From the NCBI GenBank assembly GCA_000499405.2, contig HG738138.1, positions 7,996,888-8,060,887 of the forward strand: DNA of 64,000 nt, given 5' to 3'. Origin of the DNA: Onchocerca volvulus (lineage: Eukaryota > Nematoda > Chromadorea > Rhabditida > Onchocercidae). The translations under genes were made by a program, and so were the position numbers. Each line of letters opens with the position of its first letter. The first letter of the stretch is position 1. This document shows positions 23,115-38,400 of the stretch, piece after piece. Below the pieces are notes generated by a model that saw only the letters and a list, made by a program, of their open reading frames with translations, was not told the DNA's origin and ran no database searches.

Positions 23115-26100
23115 ATGGCTTTTATTTTGTTAGAAACGATTTTATATCGATTTGTTTTTCCGATAGCTTTACTTTCTGGTTTGTTTTAAAATCTTATGAA
23201 AAATTTAATATAATTTGATTTTGAAATGGAAGACTTAATAACTGAATCCTTTTATTGATTTGCATAATTTTCTAGTATTTGTATTATTTCAGATGATATT
23301 AACTACTCTTTATCAATTGATCTTTTTATAAATTTTTCAGCCGCATTAGTTCGACCAAGTTTTATTTCCATTGCTTACGTTATTTCCGCTCTAATTGGTC
23401 CGCTTTTGGGATCAGTATTGTCATCAGCGCCAATCCAACGGACACATCGTGTTTATTTTCTTTCCGTCCTGTTAATAACATTTCTGACTTCCGTTGTTCA
23501 GTTGAGCTATCAGATTTATGAATCATTTTCCCAACCGAATATCGATGAATACACGAAAACATGCAATATATCAGTTATGAACTTTTGGTTGCGACAAATT
23601 GGATTAATTAGGTATATATTGATTAGTTATAAAGCTTCCAGTGAAAAATTATATGTACAGATATGATTTTATATCTTATTTGTTTGCTATGTATTAATAA
23701 GTTAATGTTTGTTTGTTGTGAGGATATTATTTGGGATTAAATCTCATTTTACATTACATTACTTTCTGTTAGTATATGTTGCGAAGCAAAAATAAGTTTA
23801 TTCTGTACTCATAGTGACTCTGGGTAGTTAGAAGCCATTACCGAATTGTATGAGTCATAGTAAGTGCATTAGGTATTTTAGCAACTTAATGCCATGCAAT
23901 CTTTGATTAAGTAAATCTCGCTCGCTGCATGAACAAGTTGAATAATCTGGACAGACGAATTAAGTAAATCTCTTGAATAACCCAGTTTGTGCATCTATGG
24001 TAATTTTTTTATGTTGGTTGAATGCGTTTGTTCGACTTAAAAGAATGCGATTGATAATTTTCGCTACTGGCTAAGTATCTTCCTAATGGAATGTTTGCAT
24101 TAGAAAGTCAAAAGTGTCTCTTTCATTGGCAAAGAAAATTATTAGTTATAAAGGAAGTTTCATGTTCAGTAAATTTAAAGTAGCATTTCATCTTTTAGAA
24201 TAAAACGTTATTCTGGCTTCGACACAATACGTGTAGTTTTTCCTGAGTTACTGGCATTTGCAGCTTCTATTGCAACTGCTGTTTTTTGTCTTCATCAGAA
24301 TAGTGATTCCAGAAATAGCCGTCGTGTCACTAATGTACAAGTCGTACGAGAAAGTTCAAGGTAATACTTCTCTGCTCACTCACATTATCTTGATGTATCT
24401 GTCGCACATTGCTTGGGCCATAATAAACATTAGTTTTTTTTCTTTTTTTTTTTTTTTTTTTTGTTTCAGCATTATTGAGTCTGGAGAAGTAAGCATCACT
24501 GAAGCAATGATTTTATCACTGAAAAAGCTCTCAGACATTGCAGTAATCTTGGTTGTCGGTTTAGTCGGCATTTTGCAGGTAACTGAAATGCGAAAGAAAA
24601 ATTTTTAATTTAATTTTAACTTAGGATTCCTACTAGATCTAAATTTAAATGAAATATAAACTTGAAATTTCGATCTGAAATTAGAGTGTAGTTATTCATT
24701 CCGAAATTCTTATGGAAATTGAAGGTTTTGATTATTTTTCAGCCGTGCATTCTCAGCTTCACATATTTCATTGCTTTTCTTTTTATTGCAACATGGTGGG
24801 CATTGTACAAACCTCTTCAGCGACATATTTTCAATACTCTCAAGCGTCTAATCATCTACTATTGCGCACTACATTTTCTATTACTTTATATGTATCAGAT
24901 ACCATTCTTTCAAACTATCATACCTGGGCAGTCACTTTTTGCTCGGTATGGCTTTTCACACGATTTTCCTATCAGAACCAAGTTTATTCGTTCGGTCTCT
25001 CTGTGATAATTTATTTTCTGATTACTTTATCCTCAGATTTGGATATCAAAGAAAAAAAAAAAAAAAAAACTCCAACACACTAGAACACAAACTAAGATGT
25101 AAAATGATGATTAGTTCCTCAAACTCTATTATTCTTCAAGCGTAATGGATACATAAGTTAATCAAAGCATAGCATCAGTTAATTTCAAAATTTTCGAGTA
25201 ATTGAATATATTTTCAAATTTAAAGATTTTGAATTGCTATTTATTATAGTTTGATTGGTTTTGTCCCAATTTTATATACGAATTGCAATGCATGGTGGTC
25301 ATTGAATATTATTTCACTTGACTATTGGACAGCATTTGCCAATATAGTAGCTGTACTAGTTCTTTATCATCTTTTGATTATGCAGTATAGTTTTACAAGA
25401 CATGGATTTCGTCGTGAATATAAGGCTTGTGAAAGCACGGAAAGTAGCATACGCGAGGAGGTAAGCTTTTTATACCTGCTTTATGCAAAATTTCCTCAAT
25501 GTTGTTCAGCTATTCATACTTTTTTCTTTTGATTTTCTAAAATTTTTCATTGATTTTTCCATTGATTTTTTGCTATTTGAGTGTCACTGATTTCTCGATT
25601 ATAAAATATTTTGTCTTCAATTTTGTCATGTTTTGCGATATTGCTTATTCTTTTTATTCAAAGATTAGTATTTAAACGTTAATGGCCAGTGAAGGAAGGT
25701 CTGAATTTCAGAGTTTATGATAGTTGTTTTTTGCTTACTTTCGGATATGTCTTTCTGAAAGCGTCACATATTTTCGAATCCTTTCGGATATGTCTTTCTG
25801 AAACGGTCACATATTTTCGAATCACTTTGTAGAACATGGTCATGCCGAGACACAAATCATTTCAAGGGGCAGGTGATGATGCTGGTAATGAAAGGACCAA
25901 AGCGCGGCTTGATGAAAAAAAAGATGCTGCGGGGGAAAAGTGGTGTGATGACTCGGTAACCCATAACATAACCAATTGTTTCAGTTCAAAATTCCGAACT
26001 TTAATTTTCATTTAATATGTGTTTTCTTTCGCTTAAGCTTTCTTCCGTCTATCTTTGATTTATTCATTTTATCTTTTTTGATATGCGTATTGCTTGTTGA

Positions 26101-29100
26101 ATTAACTTCTTTGTTTCATCGAATTCATTTACTTCTGATCATTTATAATTGCACGGCTCAATATTTCTGTGTGAACTGAATTTTCTTCCCTAGCATCTTT
26201 TCTGTCAAATCATACTTTGTATTTTGAAATCCAAATTTTCGCTTATATTATGTCAAACAAAACAGTTTTTCTATATTGCAGCTCCTTGCAAGTGATATTA
26301 ATTCGCATAGCCTCAGAAATCTTCCATTGCATCAAGCTAATCCTTCTCATGGAGATCACCAGGGAATGTCTACCTTTTCCGTCGGTAATTTTTTACCTAC
26401 TATTTTGTTTTTGCATTTGCATCATTTTAGTTCTGCTATCAAAATCATACTTCACGTAAAAAATATATGGAATCTTCTTAATTTAAAAGCACTTATTTAG
26501 TCAGGACTGGGTTTAAATTTTCGAATTAAATTGAAGTCAGGTTTTCCAGGGCCAGGAGAATGTGAGACGAATATATCTCAGAGATTCAGTGCTGCACCAA
26601 CTTTCATTTTTTATCACCTCCATGTTTTTTCAATAATGGCTATAACGGTTATTTTTTATTTGAACTCTATTTTTCTATAGCGAGGGTCATATCTTCTCGA
26701 AATACAATAATTTTGCAGTGAATTTTATTCATGTTTCTGCTTAGGAGTTATTATTAAACTATTTGAAAGTCTAATTTAACTTGGTTCTTTTTAATGTCAA
26801 CTTGATTATGATTTGAGTATCCAATTTAAATTACTTGGAGCTTATCAACGAATATAATTGCGGAACCGGTCAGGAATCTTCATAGTGCGATTCCTGATTA
26901 AAAGATAATGAGAAACCGCATTGTGTACATGGCCCAGTCATAATGCTCATTTCATGTTATCACCTGTTTAAATCATTTTTTCAGATTTGGGCATTTCTTT
27001 ATCACTCACTATTTGGTCTTGTATTTCTAGTAAAAGTTTGCATTATTTTGGTTTTCAAGAACACACGTGCCATGGCATTTCAAGCATCACCACCACTTAT
27101 GGCATATGTTGAAGTTTGTGTTGTTGTTTGTTTTCTTTTTTTTATGATGAGATTTAAGTAATTTTTATTTGCCGTCAAGGTCGTATTTATATTTGTTTGT
27201 CTTGAACAGTTTCTGAGATTTGAATGCTTTTCAAGAATTGTCATCTTAAACGCTTCATTATAACTTTACGAGTCGTTAAAGTTCAATATGATTTAAGCAT
27301 CATCTGTTTCTAGATGTTAAATACAAATTTTGATTTTAGTTCCTACTTATTGTACAGTATGTATGCAGCATGGATGTCAAACATGATCTGCCTCAATCAA
27401 GCTATTTGGAACTTATTGGTTTCAGTTTCGCGGCTGATCGAACTGCAGCATTCATTACTCTTTTAACGAAGGTTTGCTCTTTGCTTGTCTTGTAGGTAGA
27501 ATGTTTTGCTAGTTCTTCAGTTCGAAAAACTTTGTCAGAAATGTTTACAGTTTGTGAAAATGAAATAAGTTCGTGTCTTCAGTGAGTGATTGCGTCAGTG
27601 CTAAATCATTTAACCAATGTCAGGAATTCATTTCATGCATTCCTGTATAATAAATACAAAAATCAATACATGAAGATAAGACAGATGAGTGTAAGACAGA
27701 AGTTAGAGGATATGGGAGATGGAGCGAAAAAGATCGCCAAAAGCAGTGGAATAGTAGAAGAAATGCTAATCATGCATGATTTCATTGCTTTTTGATTCAC
27801 TACTATTTTTTCTATGTGTGAATTATCTCGGAACACAGAAGCTGACTTTTGAATGCATTAGGATTGAAATCGATTTTTTCGCCCATTTTTTAAATAAATT
27901 GTCATAGAAAGGAAGAAGCAAAATCGGCGAGAGAAGCGAAAAAGAAAAATTTTTTTTTCCTTTTGTAGGAAATAAGATGAGGTCTATTGGTATTTTTCAA
28001 AATGATTTAAAATTCTACATTTTTTATAGTCTTTGCAGCGGAAATAAGGAGCATTACTACTGTTTATGTTTTCTAGTAGCAGACAAAGATTAATTTACGT
28101 TACAGATTTGGAGACTTTTCCAGCTTGTTTTGCCTTAAACTTCGGAGGTCTTTTGAATATACTCGTTTTATTTTTATAATTTTGATTTCTGCAATCGATT
28201 TTATGTTCATTCTGATTATTGATATTCATTGTCGTTTATGAATAATATTTGAGATCTATGATAGTTAAATGTACAATACAATAAGCTGTGATCTAGTCCT
28301 TGTGAGCATCAGAATTTTTTTCATCTTGATGATGGGTGGAGCACTCGGTGCAGAAATCATTTAAAAAAAACAGAGCCCATATAAATCTGATCTTATCATA
28401 TCATATCGGTGAGACTGTAATATTTTTGTAATAACTGTGGATTTCGAGATAAGCTAAAATTCTCTTTTTAGAAGTTATGCTGTTTTTATTCTGCTTTTGT
28501 TTAAATTAATATATTTTCCATTGTATTTTACTATTCGTGGATGTCTTACGACAGTTTATTCACTTCCAGGGTTTATTAAGTCTACCACTGTTTACACTAC
28601 TTCGGCTATATCTTCGCGAGAAATGTAACCATTCAGCCAGAGCTAATGAACAAGAGCGAATATTTGGTATTTATCCAACAGCTAATTCGATTGGTATATC
28701 TGGTAATGAGACAACTTCAGCTCAAGTAAGTTTAAATGGTTGATTTGGTTCTATCTTAACTTCATTTGCGGATCACATACATGATTCGTACCTTTGTTAA
28801 GTAATGTGGGCATGTATTTGACAGATTTTGGTGTAAATTTGAGATTAATAGTTTTAATAATCGTTTCTAGGTAGTTACTTAGACTTCTTACGCAACAACT
28901 AGCTGTTGAATTTTATGCTTCGAGGTGTTTTATAGCTGGGTGTACTTAAAAATATACAGAGTTTTTTTTTTAGTAGTTGTATTGTCTTCATTTATCCTAA
29001 TCTGTATCATTCCTTCTATTGAAGTTCCTTACTACATTATTACTGATTTTTGACGCTCTGCATCTTTTACACCCTGATTTTTGCATCTAATCTATCGCTT

Positions 29101-29413
29101 TATTGCTTGACTTCAAGAAAAACTTGTGTTGAGATTTTGATTTTCTTTTGTAGGAGCAAGGTTTGGTTTTTGAATCTAAAAATAAAAGTTGCTTGTTAAG
29201 CTTAATAATCTGATTAATTTTTTGTTTGCAAAGGATGGTGATTGTTTATTTATTGTTCCAGAGTGCATCAATGGTTGTTAGAGTCGTTGCGAAGTACTGG
29301 GTTTTTGTTGTCAGTCTTGTTTTACTCATTATTTCAATCCATGCACCGCCAGTTCTGTACACTGTTGGTTTTTTCGTATTATTCAGTGCGTTAATTGTCC
29401 TGCTACTGGTATG

Positions 29414-29455
<42 letters not shown>

Positions 29456-32400
29456 AGTTGATGTTATGATGTCATTAATTCAAATTTCGTTCTATTTAGA
29501 TTTGAAATTCTGATTTTTCCATTTCAGAAATAAACATTACTATCCAGTTTTGATCAATCTTTTTGCTAAGAAGCTTTTTGTCTTTTAATTAAAGAATCGA
29601 AAGGAATGTTTCATTTAAACACTTTAGGTGACTCAGCGATGAAAACTGAATACGACACATTTATATTCTGACTTTTTTTTCGTCGAAGTCATTGACATTT
29701 TTGATAGATTGCACTGCAAATTAAAAACTCCCTTATTTAACTGGGAACGGGAATTTGAAATTTAGTGTATAGTTCATTGAAAAGAATCTCTCAGAATGGT
29801 AAAACTAAGACATTCAAGTGAAACAAAGCAATAATTTACAAATATTAAATTTCATAGTCATGTGTTGATTTTGCAAATGGAACAGAAATATGCATATAAA
29901 AAATAAAAAATTAGTGTTGTTTCGCATGTTTATTAGTATAATACTAAGTAATTTACTGATTTTTCAAGTTTTTAATTCCCTCTACTTAATAGTCACGTCT
30001 GAAATATCTTGTATTAATTTGATTGTTCGAGTGATTTTTGGTTCAATTAGTTCTGATTTGTTTATTTTTTCTAATTTCTGTGAATAAACTCTTGAGGGAT
30101 CTTATATTATACCCTTTCTAATTTGAATTTCTTGAAAATCAATCAGTTGAATTTATTTTGACAATGTCTTTTTTCAGTCTTCTTTTGGCTGTTTGCGGCG
30201 TCTTTTATATAGTTATTTTACATTCCTAGCCATATACTCATCAGCTGTGGTGCTAGTTCTATATTGTTATCAGTTCCCACCAATACCATCGATTTGGCAA
30301 AAAACAACGGGACTTAATGATGACTGGAATCACGATATAGGTTTAGTCAATTACAAACAAGAAGGAGATAGAAAGTAAGGACTATCTTTGCAGTTTCTAT
30401 TCCAATGTTTCATATTCGTTCAAATTTTCATCTAATTTTGATCCTGAAACCGGAATTTATTTGATAGATAATTCTTTTATTATTCGTTTAATTTTAGTAG
30501 TCTTGTATTGTTCAGTTGTTCATTTATGATTTTATCTAATAGAGAGCATTCAAGTATTCATTTTCAGAGCTTTAATAGTTCATTTGATTGGACCAATTTC
30601 ACTTTTCATGGTAACCATGTTGCAATTAAAATTTTTTTATGATCTGTGGTGTCCCCTTGTTTCGACTGTTCCCAATGCTACTGCTACTAATGTAGATACC
30701 GGAAGTTCTGATGGTAAGTTGTTTTTGATGTTGTTTCTTTGTTATATTTCATAGAAATTTTTCGGTGTTGTATTATTGTTGTTTTAAGGGTTTTCCTAAG
30801 ACGAGTTAAATGATCATAAAAATCCCAAATTCGTTTTTTCTTCAGAAATTTCTTTTCCAAAAAAAAATTCTCAACTCTTTCTCGTAATAAACCCAATATC
30901 ATGACGTTAATTAATACCAGTCTAACTTTCCATGCTTACGTTTTCTTAATCGATTTTGCTTAATTTTTTTTTTTTTTTCTTTTTTTTTTTAGAAATTTGC
31001 TGAAGTTACAATAAAAGTACTTCAGAGTTGATTAAATGTTAGTAATAAATGTTTTCTGATATCAGTTCTATTTAAATACGCTTATTTTATTTTAGATTCC
31101 CTTATTTCTGTTCATTTTAATTCATTGCAAACATCTTAGCATCACACTTTTGTTTTTATTCGAATTTCGTCCTTGCTGATGGCGCTATAAAATGTATCAC
31201 TCTAAACTAAAGAAAATGGTAGATTATCATCGAATTCGAACGGAACAATATTTTTAAAATTCTATTTTCAAATTAAGCAATTTTCTCTTCCTTTTTTTTT
31301 TTTTTTTTGGTCCGTTTACATTTTTCATGGTTTTTGACATGCATTCAAAAAATTATTTTTCTGAATTTTCATGGTTTGAAATCTTCCAGTTTTTCTCTCC
31401 CTAATCAAAGACATTTAAATTCCTGATTATTTTATTGCTTGTCGAATTTTTCGAATTTTTTCCTATATAGATCTCTTGCAGTGCTATTTCCATACTTAAT
31501 CAGTTTTATCGCATTGTCTACTTCATTCTGTGATGAAAAAATTGTTTATTTTCTTTTTTCTTCTACTCCGTATTCTGTTTTGTTTTGCATTTTTTAAGTA
31601 GTTTTAAGCTAATAATTAACCGTTTAAACATTAGTGAACTTGTTTTCAAATATATGAGTTTGAAAGTTTATGTGCTTTTGAATTTTATTAGAATATGATT
31701 TCCGGCTTCTTAAGTTTGATCTTTAAGTAAGTTTGGATTATATCATGAAAGCGCATACGAATGAAGAGTCTTACTTTTCTCCTTGATATTAATTCGAAAT
31801 TGATTATTATCAGCTGCAACACCAAATGGATTATTGTATTTGATTATTATTGCTTAGATTCTTCAATCTCAGGAACTATGTTAAACGTAAACTCTACATC
31901 TAGTATATTATTATAACTCAGTTTTTCGCCATGTATTTTTTCCAGCGGGTAATGAAGTAGTTGAAGTTAATTTGTTTTTAAAATGACTCCACGCAATAAA
32001 TAGTAAGTATAGATTGTTGACCTCTTGTTGAATTCTCAAGGTTGTATTTCAAAATCAGGGAAATGGACACTTTTCTTTTAGCTTATTGTTTTGAATAATT
32101 TCTTCTAATTCTCGGTTTTTTTTACTTCAACTTTACATGCTGCAGTTTTCTTAAATTTATGTCTTTACTGTCTACGAGTTCTGACATGTTCTGCTATATG
32201 GTAACATTTTGGTGTGTGTTTTAATTTTGTAGTAATTATCTAAAATTTATTCAGAAAGTGTTGTGAGTATCCTGATAATAATTTGCTGCAGTTTTTCTCT
32301 CAAAAAAAAAAAAAAAATTTCCAGCAATTGGACATGCGCATCTTACTAACTTAAATAGCCATGAATTTGCATTGTATATGAAGTTCACAGAAGATTTTTT

Positions 32401-35400
32401 ATGGAAGTTTTATTTCTAAATTATATATATATATACTGTTTTTGACTCTCTGATCGCTGTCCTTATAAAATATGCTGTCATTGTATGAATCGTACCTTCT
32501 GTATGCTTAACATATAATCGCCTTTTCTTTTTTATCGTTCGTTTTTAAAATCTAAGATTTTTTAAAAGGCTTTTAAAATTGGAATTGAGATGTGTTTTGT
32601 CGTACATATCAAGTTATTTCTCGGGATATAGGATTTTCAGTGAATCTTGGAAATTTAGCATATGTTAAAAATTTTCAAGAGCTTCAATAAGTATCCCGAA
32701 CTTCATTTTCATATGTGATGATTATTTATTTAATTACAGAACAGCAGAGTTTTTATGCCAAAGTGAAGCATATCGCAGAATGTGTGATGGAAACGTTATG
32801 GAGCATTGCAGAAGCTCATGTGGCCAAGCTTGTCATGTTTATATTAGTTATTGTTGCTATCAACGATGTAAATTCATTATCTAAAATAAATTGAATTTAC
32901 TATCAAAACTTAAGATAACAGTTGCCATGATGGTTTTTATTTTGTTAATTCTAATGAAGCGACTTTTCTTTATCTTTGTTACTGAAGCGAATTATTCTCA
33001 TCATCAGCTTCTTTTTGCTTAAAATTTTTAGTTTATTAGCGATTGTTGAGTAAAATAATGCTTTTTATGCTACACAGTTGGATTTTTGATGCTGAAATAG
33101 AAAAATATTTTTAAATGTTGAAGTCCTATTTTCCATCTAAAATTTACACTTTTGCAGATATGCGCTCTCAATTTAACATTAATCACTTTAACTAGTATTG
33201 CTGTTTGTGTTCCGGCAATCTCATCAAGTCTTTCTTTGTTGTCATGTTTATTCATATCGGCATTTGTCACGATTAGAATGGTTTACCAGGTCGCTTTCTT
33301 GTTCCGAACAAATATTCTTTGAATTTGCAGAATACTTTGATATATTCATACAAAATATTATTTTGTTTTAAGAAATATTGAATTGATTAAACTTACAGAT
33401 GCATTTTGTAGTGGAAAAACCACTACCAGTATATTCGGAAGAGTTGATATGCAATTCATCCGAATACACTTTAGATGCTACCGCATACTGGCTAGGTTTT
33501 CGGAAAGTACCGATTATTGGAAATTATGTTGGTGTAAGTGCAAATTTTGTAAAATTCCCCATGATTATGAATTATAATTTAAGTTCTTAAAGCTTATACG
33601 CTGCTATTCAAACTAATTCTTCGACATCATCGGTACCTTCAAACATAGCCAGAATTTGCATGGTTTTCATTTTTTTGCAGGGTTTAATCATTGCTTTATT
33701 AGCACTAGCATTACAAGCCATTGTTATCTATCGACAGCAACATAAACGATTGGTATCCGGGGCGAGTACTCCACCTCGTGGATTAGTGTTTTCGGAAGCA
33801 GATCCCAACAATTGGGATGCTAATCTGGTTAATATGCTGAAGTTTTTCTTCAATTATGGATTCTACAAATTCGGTTTGGAGGTATTTATTTTATTTTGAT
33901 AAATTTCGGCTCTATTTTCAACATATAAACTTGCATCTTTTATTATACATATATATATCTTGATTTAGTTTTGGAATAGATTACCTAGTTTCTTAGTTCA
34001 ATAAACTTATCTTTCTGTAACCATTTAGTAAGATACTTACGCTAACTTCGATGAATCGGGCTGTTGGGAATTTGCAATCGATATTTTTGTTCCCAAAACG
34101 ATGATCCCAAAGAGACAACTGTGGGAAATGTAAGATGAAGCAGTTTTCCATTTTAATCCTATGTTATGGTATAAAAAAGTTTACGAAATCTTGGCCAGAG
34201 ATAGCGTTAGCTCCAAGTTAATAAAGATAATAATGTTGTTAATAAAGATAATAATGTTATGTCAAAGCAGGAATGATTATAATGAAATGTGTCCTAAATT
34301 CTGCATGAAAATTTTGCTCAGATATGAGCGCCTGACGAGCCCAGCAAATTATCTTCTACTAACTATGCATTGCTTTCAGGAAGGGTTTAACTAATAGTAA
34401 GATGATTTGTTTTAAAAGTTTTTTTTTTTCCAATGAAGTTCAGTAAAGTTTATCTTGAAGTTGTCAATGATAATGATGGTCATGGTGGCATGGATACGAA
34501 TGGATTTGTTGGCAACGCTTCTTCTTATTTGGTTGATTGTATTCGTATTCAGTTCTCGTATAACATGTCGATATTTATGGCCTGTGTTCCTTCTTTATCT
34601 TGCTATTTTGTTTCCCTTACAATATGCCTTCTATGTTGGCTTGCCACCATCCCTCTGTCTCGGTATGTAGTTCCGCTATAATATTTTAAACAGTTATTGG
34701 AGATATTAAACTAATTTTAATTTTCTAAGAATATGTTTGTAGTTTTGATTTTATGCCATTCAGTGGTTTTTTTTTTTTTTTCGCTTTTTCGTAATTCCAT
34801 CATTCTCATCTTCCAAATTTGTCTGAGAAATTCTGAAAAAAAAAAATCAAAGAAAAAAGAAAATCCGAAAAAAAAATCAAAAAGAAAAATCTGAAACAAA
34901 AAAAATTCAGTATGGAATATATTTTTGCTACCTATTCGAGGACTTTGCAGATTATCCATGGAGCCGATGGTTGTCGAATCCGTTACAAAATGACAATTTG
35001 ATATTTTGGTTGGATTTGGCTAGTTATCGCTTTGAATTAGATGCTAGGAAATCATTGGTCGACTTCCTCCTTCTGTTGATGGTTGCTTGTCAGGTAAATA
35101 TTATTCGTACTGATTCCCGGATTTTCAGAATTCTGTCTTCAATTTGCCCTATTTTTCTCCATTTCAGGAGTACGCTTTTCGAAATGAAAATAATTCACCA
35201 GCAGGTGATAATGAATCCATTTATACTAATAGCGAACGCTGTGATCTAAAACGGGACAATCCAACATATGATTTCATTTCTGAACAGCAGTCAGTATTCT
35301 GTTTCAAAAATTTTTTTTATCAAATTTCTTAGAATTTGGTATATTAACTAAATAACATGGCCTATGCAGGATTTATGGTTAAAGTTTTTTCCAGGAGCTG

Positions 35401-38400
35401 TGTTGACTTTTTGAAAATAATTGTCTTCATGTACGGGCACTGGATAACTATTATAATGGTGCTAGTAGCTGGTCTGGGTGGAGTATCTTTATTTGCCCTT
35501 GGTTATATTATTTTGGCATTTTGGATACTTTGGCAAGGGACAAGTTTATATGTTATGCCAGATTATCGCAAGACCCTTAGACGGTGGAATTTACTTCTGT
35601 ACTACACAGTATTTGTTATGTTTTGTAAAGTTTTTCTGCAGGTAAGTGTTTCTGGATTTCATGATATATTTTTGGATTCCACAAGAATCACTTGGGATAT
35701 TTCTAACATAGCCTAAGTATTATTGAAATATGAAAACACATTAGGCAGAGGCATGTTAAATTTATCCATTCTAGGCTACTTGCCTCCATTTCCTGCTAGA
35801 CATTTTACGCATGTTTACTTTGTACAGTCGGTTTCTTTTGGATACTGTTCAGCGTTATTTTAATTAACGAAACAAGAAACATAACGTCCCAACAAATTTT
35901 ACTTTTCCTTGTAATTCTCATATTTCGATACGATGATCACATTCAATACGGTGCTGACTAGATTCAGAATTCGCTCTTCTTTGTCGTTGTGAAATAATGT
36001 CTATCTTCTTTGCTTCATTACTCCTTTTGACTTTCTGCTTTCTAGCTTTAGGTACAAGGATAAGGATTTAATGCTGTTTTCCCAGAAATTGGTCTCTTTA
36101 TTGATGTTTCATTCTAACAACACTTGATTATACAATTTCTGTTATCAGATCTTAGTGCGTATCCATATCTTCGTTGAAACACGTAATCTCTTAACTTCTA
36201 CGTTGAAGTCTTCAACCTTCATTGAGTTTAGATATGCATGTCGATATTCTAATTTAGGCTTCGCTCAGCTTCTCTCATTAAGTTCATGTAGAATTTTGTT
36301 TATCAAAGAATTCTTGCAATAATTGTTGCTTTTTCCACGAAGTGCAAGTAATTTAGCAATTCGACGATTTTCTAGCAGTTGATTTGCCAGTTATGTACCA
36401 GTTAAAGCTGGTGGCGAAAGCTTTTTTTTTTTTACCCTTTTAAGATTCTGCAGTATGTTATTATTACGAATTTTTTACCTTTTAAATGAAAGGTATCATA
36501 CCTAACTGAAGAAGGAACGTGATGATTGGAAGGCTACTAAGTACTATTAAATCCATCATTGTGAAAATGCATTAAAGCAATATTCTCCTAGCTTTTGAAC
36601 TGTGATATATTTAAAATGTCACCAGCGTCTTTCTGCATTGGTCATTCTTGAATTCAGTCGTTGTGTCCGTAAGTCCAGCATCTTCATTGCTCTGAGGAAA
36701 TATATGGATAAAATTTTGATTGCTTCTGCCTTTATTCGGTGGAATTTCTTTGCTCTTTTATTCAGTTTTTTTGGATCTTTTACAGTACTTGGTTATTGTG
36801 CCCCCTCCAACATTTGAAAACTGTATCTGTTACTGCGTAGAACACGCAAGTGAATGAATGATTTTCTAATCGGCAGGAAATATGAAGAAACATACATGAA
36901 AATTTCTTTTACATTTGTCAGAAAAAAAAAAATTTTTTTATAACTTGTCTCAAAACCAAAGAAATTTCTTCGAAGCACAAAAAAATCCCGAATATTATCA
37001 AATGCAGTAGTTTAATTCAAGTCTTCAAATTTCAATACAAAAGTTAAAGTGGCCTTTGAAGGCTATAATCGTCAGCAGCTTGAAGGACAAAATGGAATTG
37101 TTATTGTGTAATTGAGCAACGTTCTTAAAAAAATAATATAGATATCGTTTCATTTACAATGTCAGCTTTGATATTTTTATCGAGCTATATGTTGCCAGAT
37201 TCGTTAATTTTGCACTGTCGATGCCATCATTTCTCTCCACATATCGGATATACATCCCTTTTTCCTCGTTTTGAAATTAGTGCATAGGATGTAGTATTTT
37301 TCAAGAAAAAAAAAAAAAAAGCAATCTACGTTAAATGCAATTTACAATGATTTCTGAAAGTTAGCTGTCAAGGATTAACCGACTCCTTAGAATTTTTAGT
37401 ATAATTCTGTTCTTTGACATGTGTCGTTAAGATGTTCTATTGTTGTTGATGTAGATATTGTCCCCGTTAGTGATCTCATAGAGAAAATGATTGTTGCGTT
37501 TATCTTAATGTAATGACCCTACTATAATTTTTTAACACATATAGAGAGGCTGGGTTATGTCCGTAATAAATGTTAGGTTTGACTGGAGATTCTTAACAGC
37601 CACTATATATCAGAATGCTAATCGATGAATTGCATAGGATCCAAAAGCATTTTTGTCTGATTGTTATAGCAGACGGTTGAATACTATCCATTACCTAAAA
37701 TACTTTTAATTTCTGACATTCATACTTGCCGATGAAATACTTTGCGTAAAGAACTTCGTATATATATCAACGTTCTAGCGCCCACAGTGGTTCTCCGATA
37801 GTTGATGGAATGAAAACTCCTCACAGTTCGCAGCTATATTCGATCTCTATTGTCATATGTAGATTGGTCTTTACTGAACAGATTTGGCAATTTTGTTGCT
37901 TTATTAGAAATTTTGAAACAATGCGTAATTTTGGAACTAAGCTGAATTTCAGATTTTCGCGTGTACTTTTGTCCATCTGCTGATAGAAACAAATCTCTGT
38001 TGCATTCGTCAGCTGTTCAGCATTGTTTGCGTAAGCATAATTCCTGGCAGAATAAACAACTATTACTTACCTGGCGACCGTAAGTTACTAAATTCAAATG
38101 TGCGAGTTCGAAATTTTCAAATTGATTTTTGGTGAAATGTATTATTTTCTTTCAGAACAAGAATTCGACCGAGAATGTGCGGTGCAAAAATCGGAAACAC
38201 AAATAGGATTTGACACATTTGCGTTTGGCTTATTATTGTTGCAACTTCGGATCTTTAATTCATGGTACTTCCAACACTGTATGGTTGAGTACCGATCTGA
38301 AGCCGTGCTAATGAATCGGTATTGTATGATTTTCGAATATGCTAGAACATTTCGGAATGTTTAAATTTAAATGATTCAAATTAGATTTTTTTTCAACTCA

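Larger units (their letters stand above)
23115..30713 (+). other. pezo-1: pezo-1 exons 1-15: N-terminal blade
   Basis: Exons: 23115-23178, 23341-23611, 24199-24360, 24470-24578, 24743-24945, 25250-25460, 25833-25955, 26282-26384, 26541-26647, 26985-27113, 27340-27471, 28570-28725, 29262-29408, 30178-30374, 30568-30713. They encode repeated membrane bundles of the propeller blade. [20 protein letters not shown] near residue 22 is a typical PIEZO start. Exons 7 and 8 encode hydrophilic loops ([36 protein letters not shown]) that look nematode-specific. The exon at 26541 has two in-frame acceptors 9 bp apart. Confidence 0.9.
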
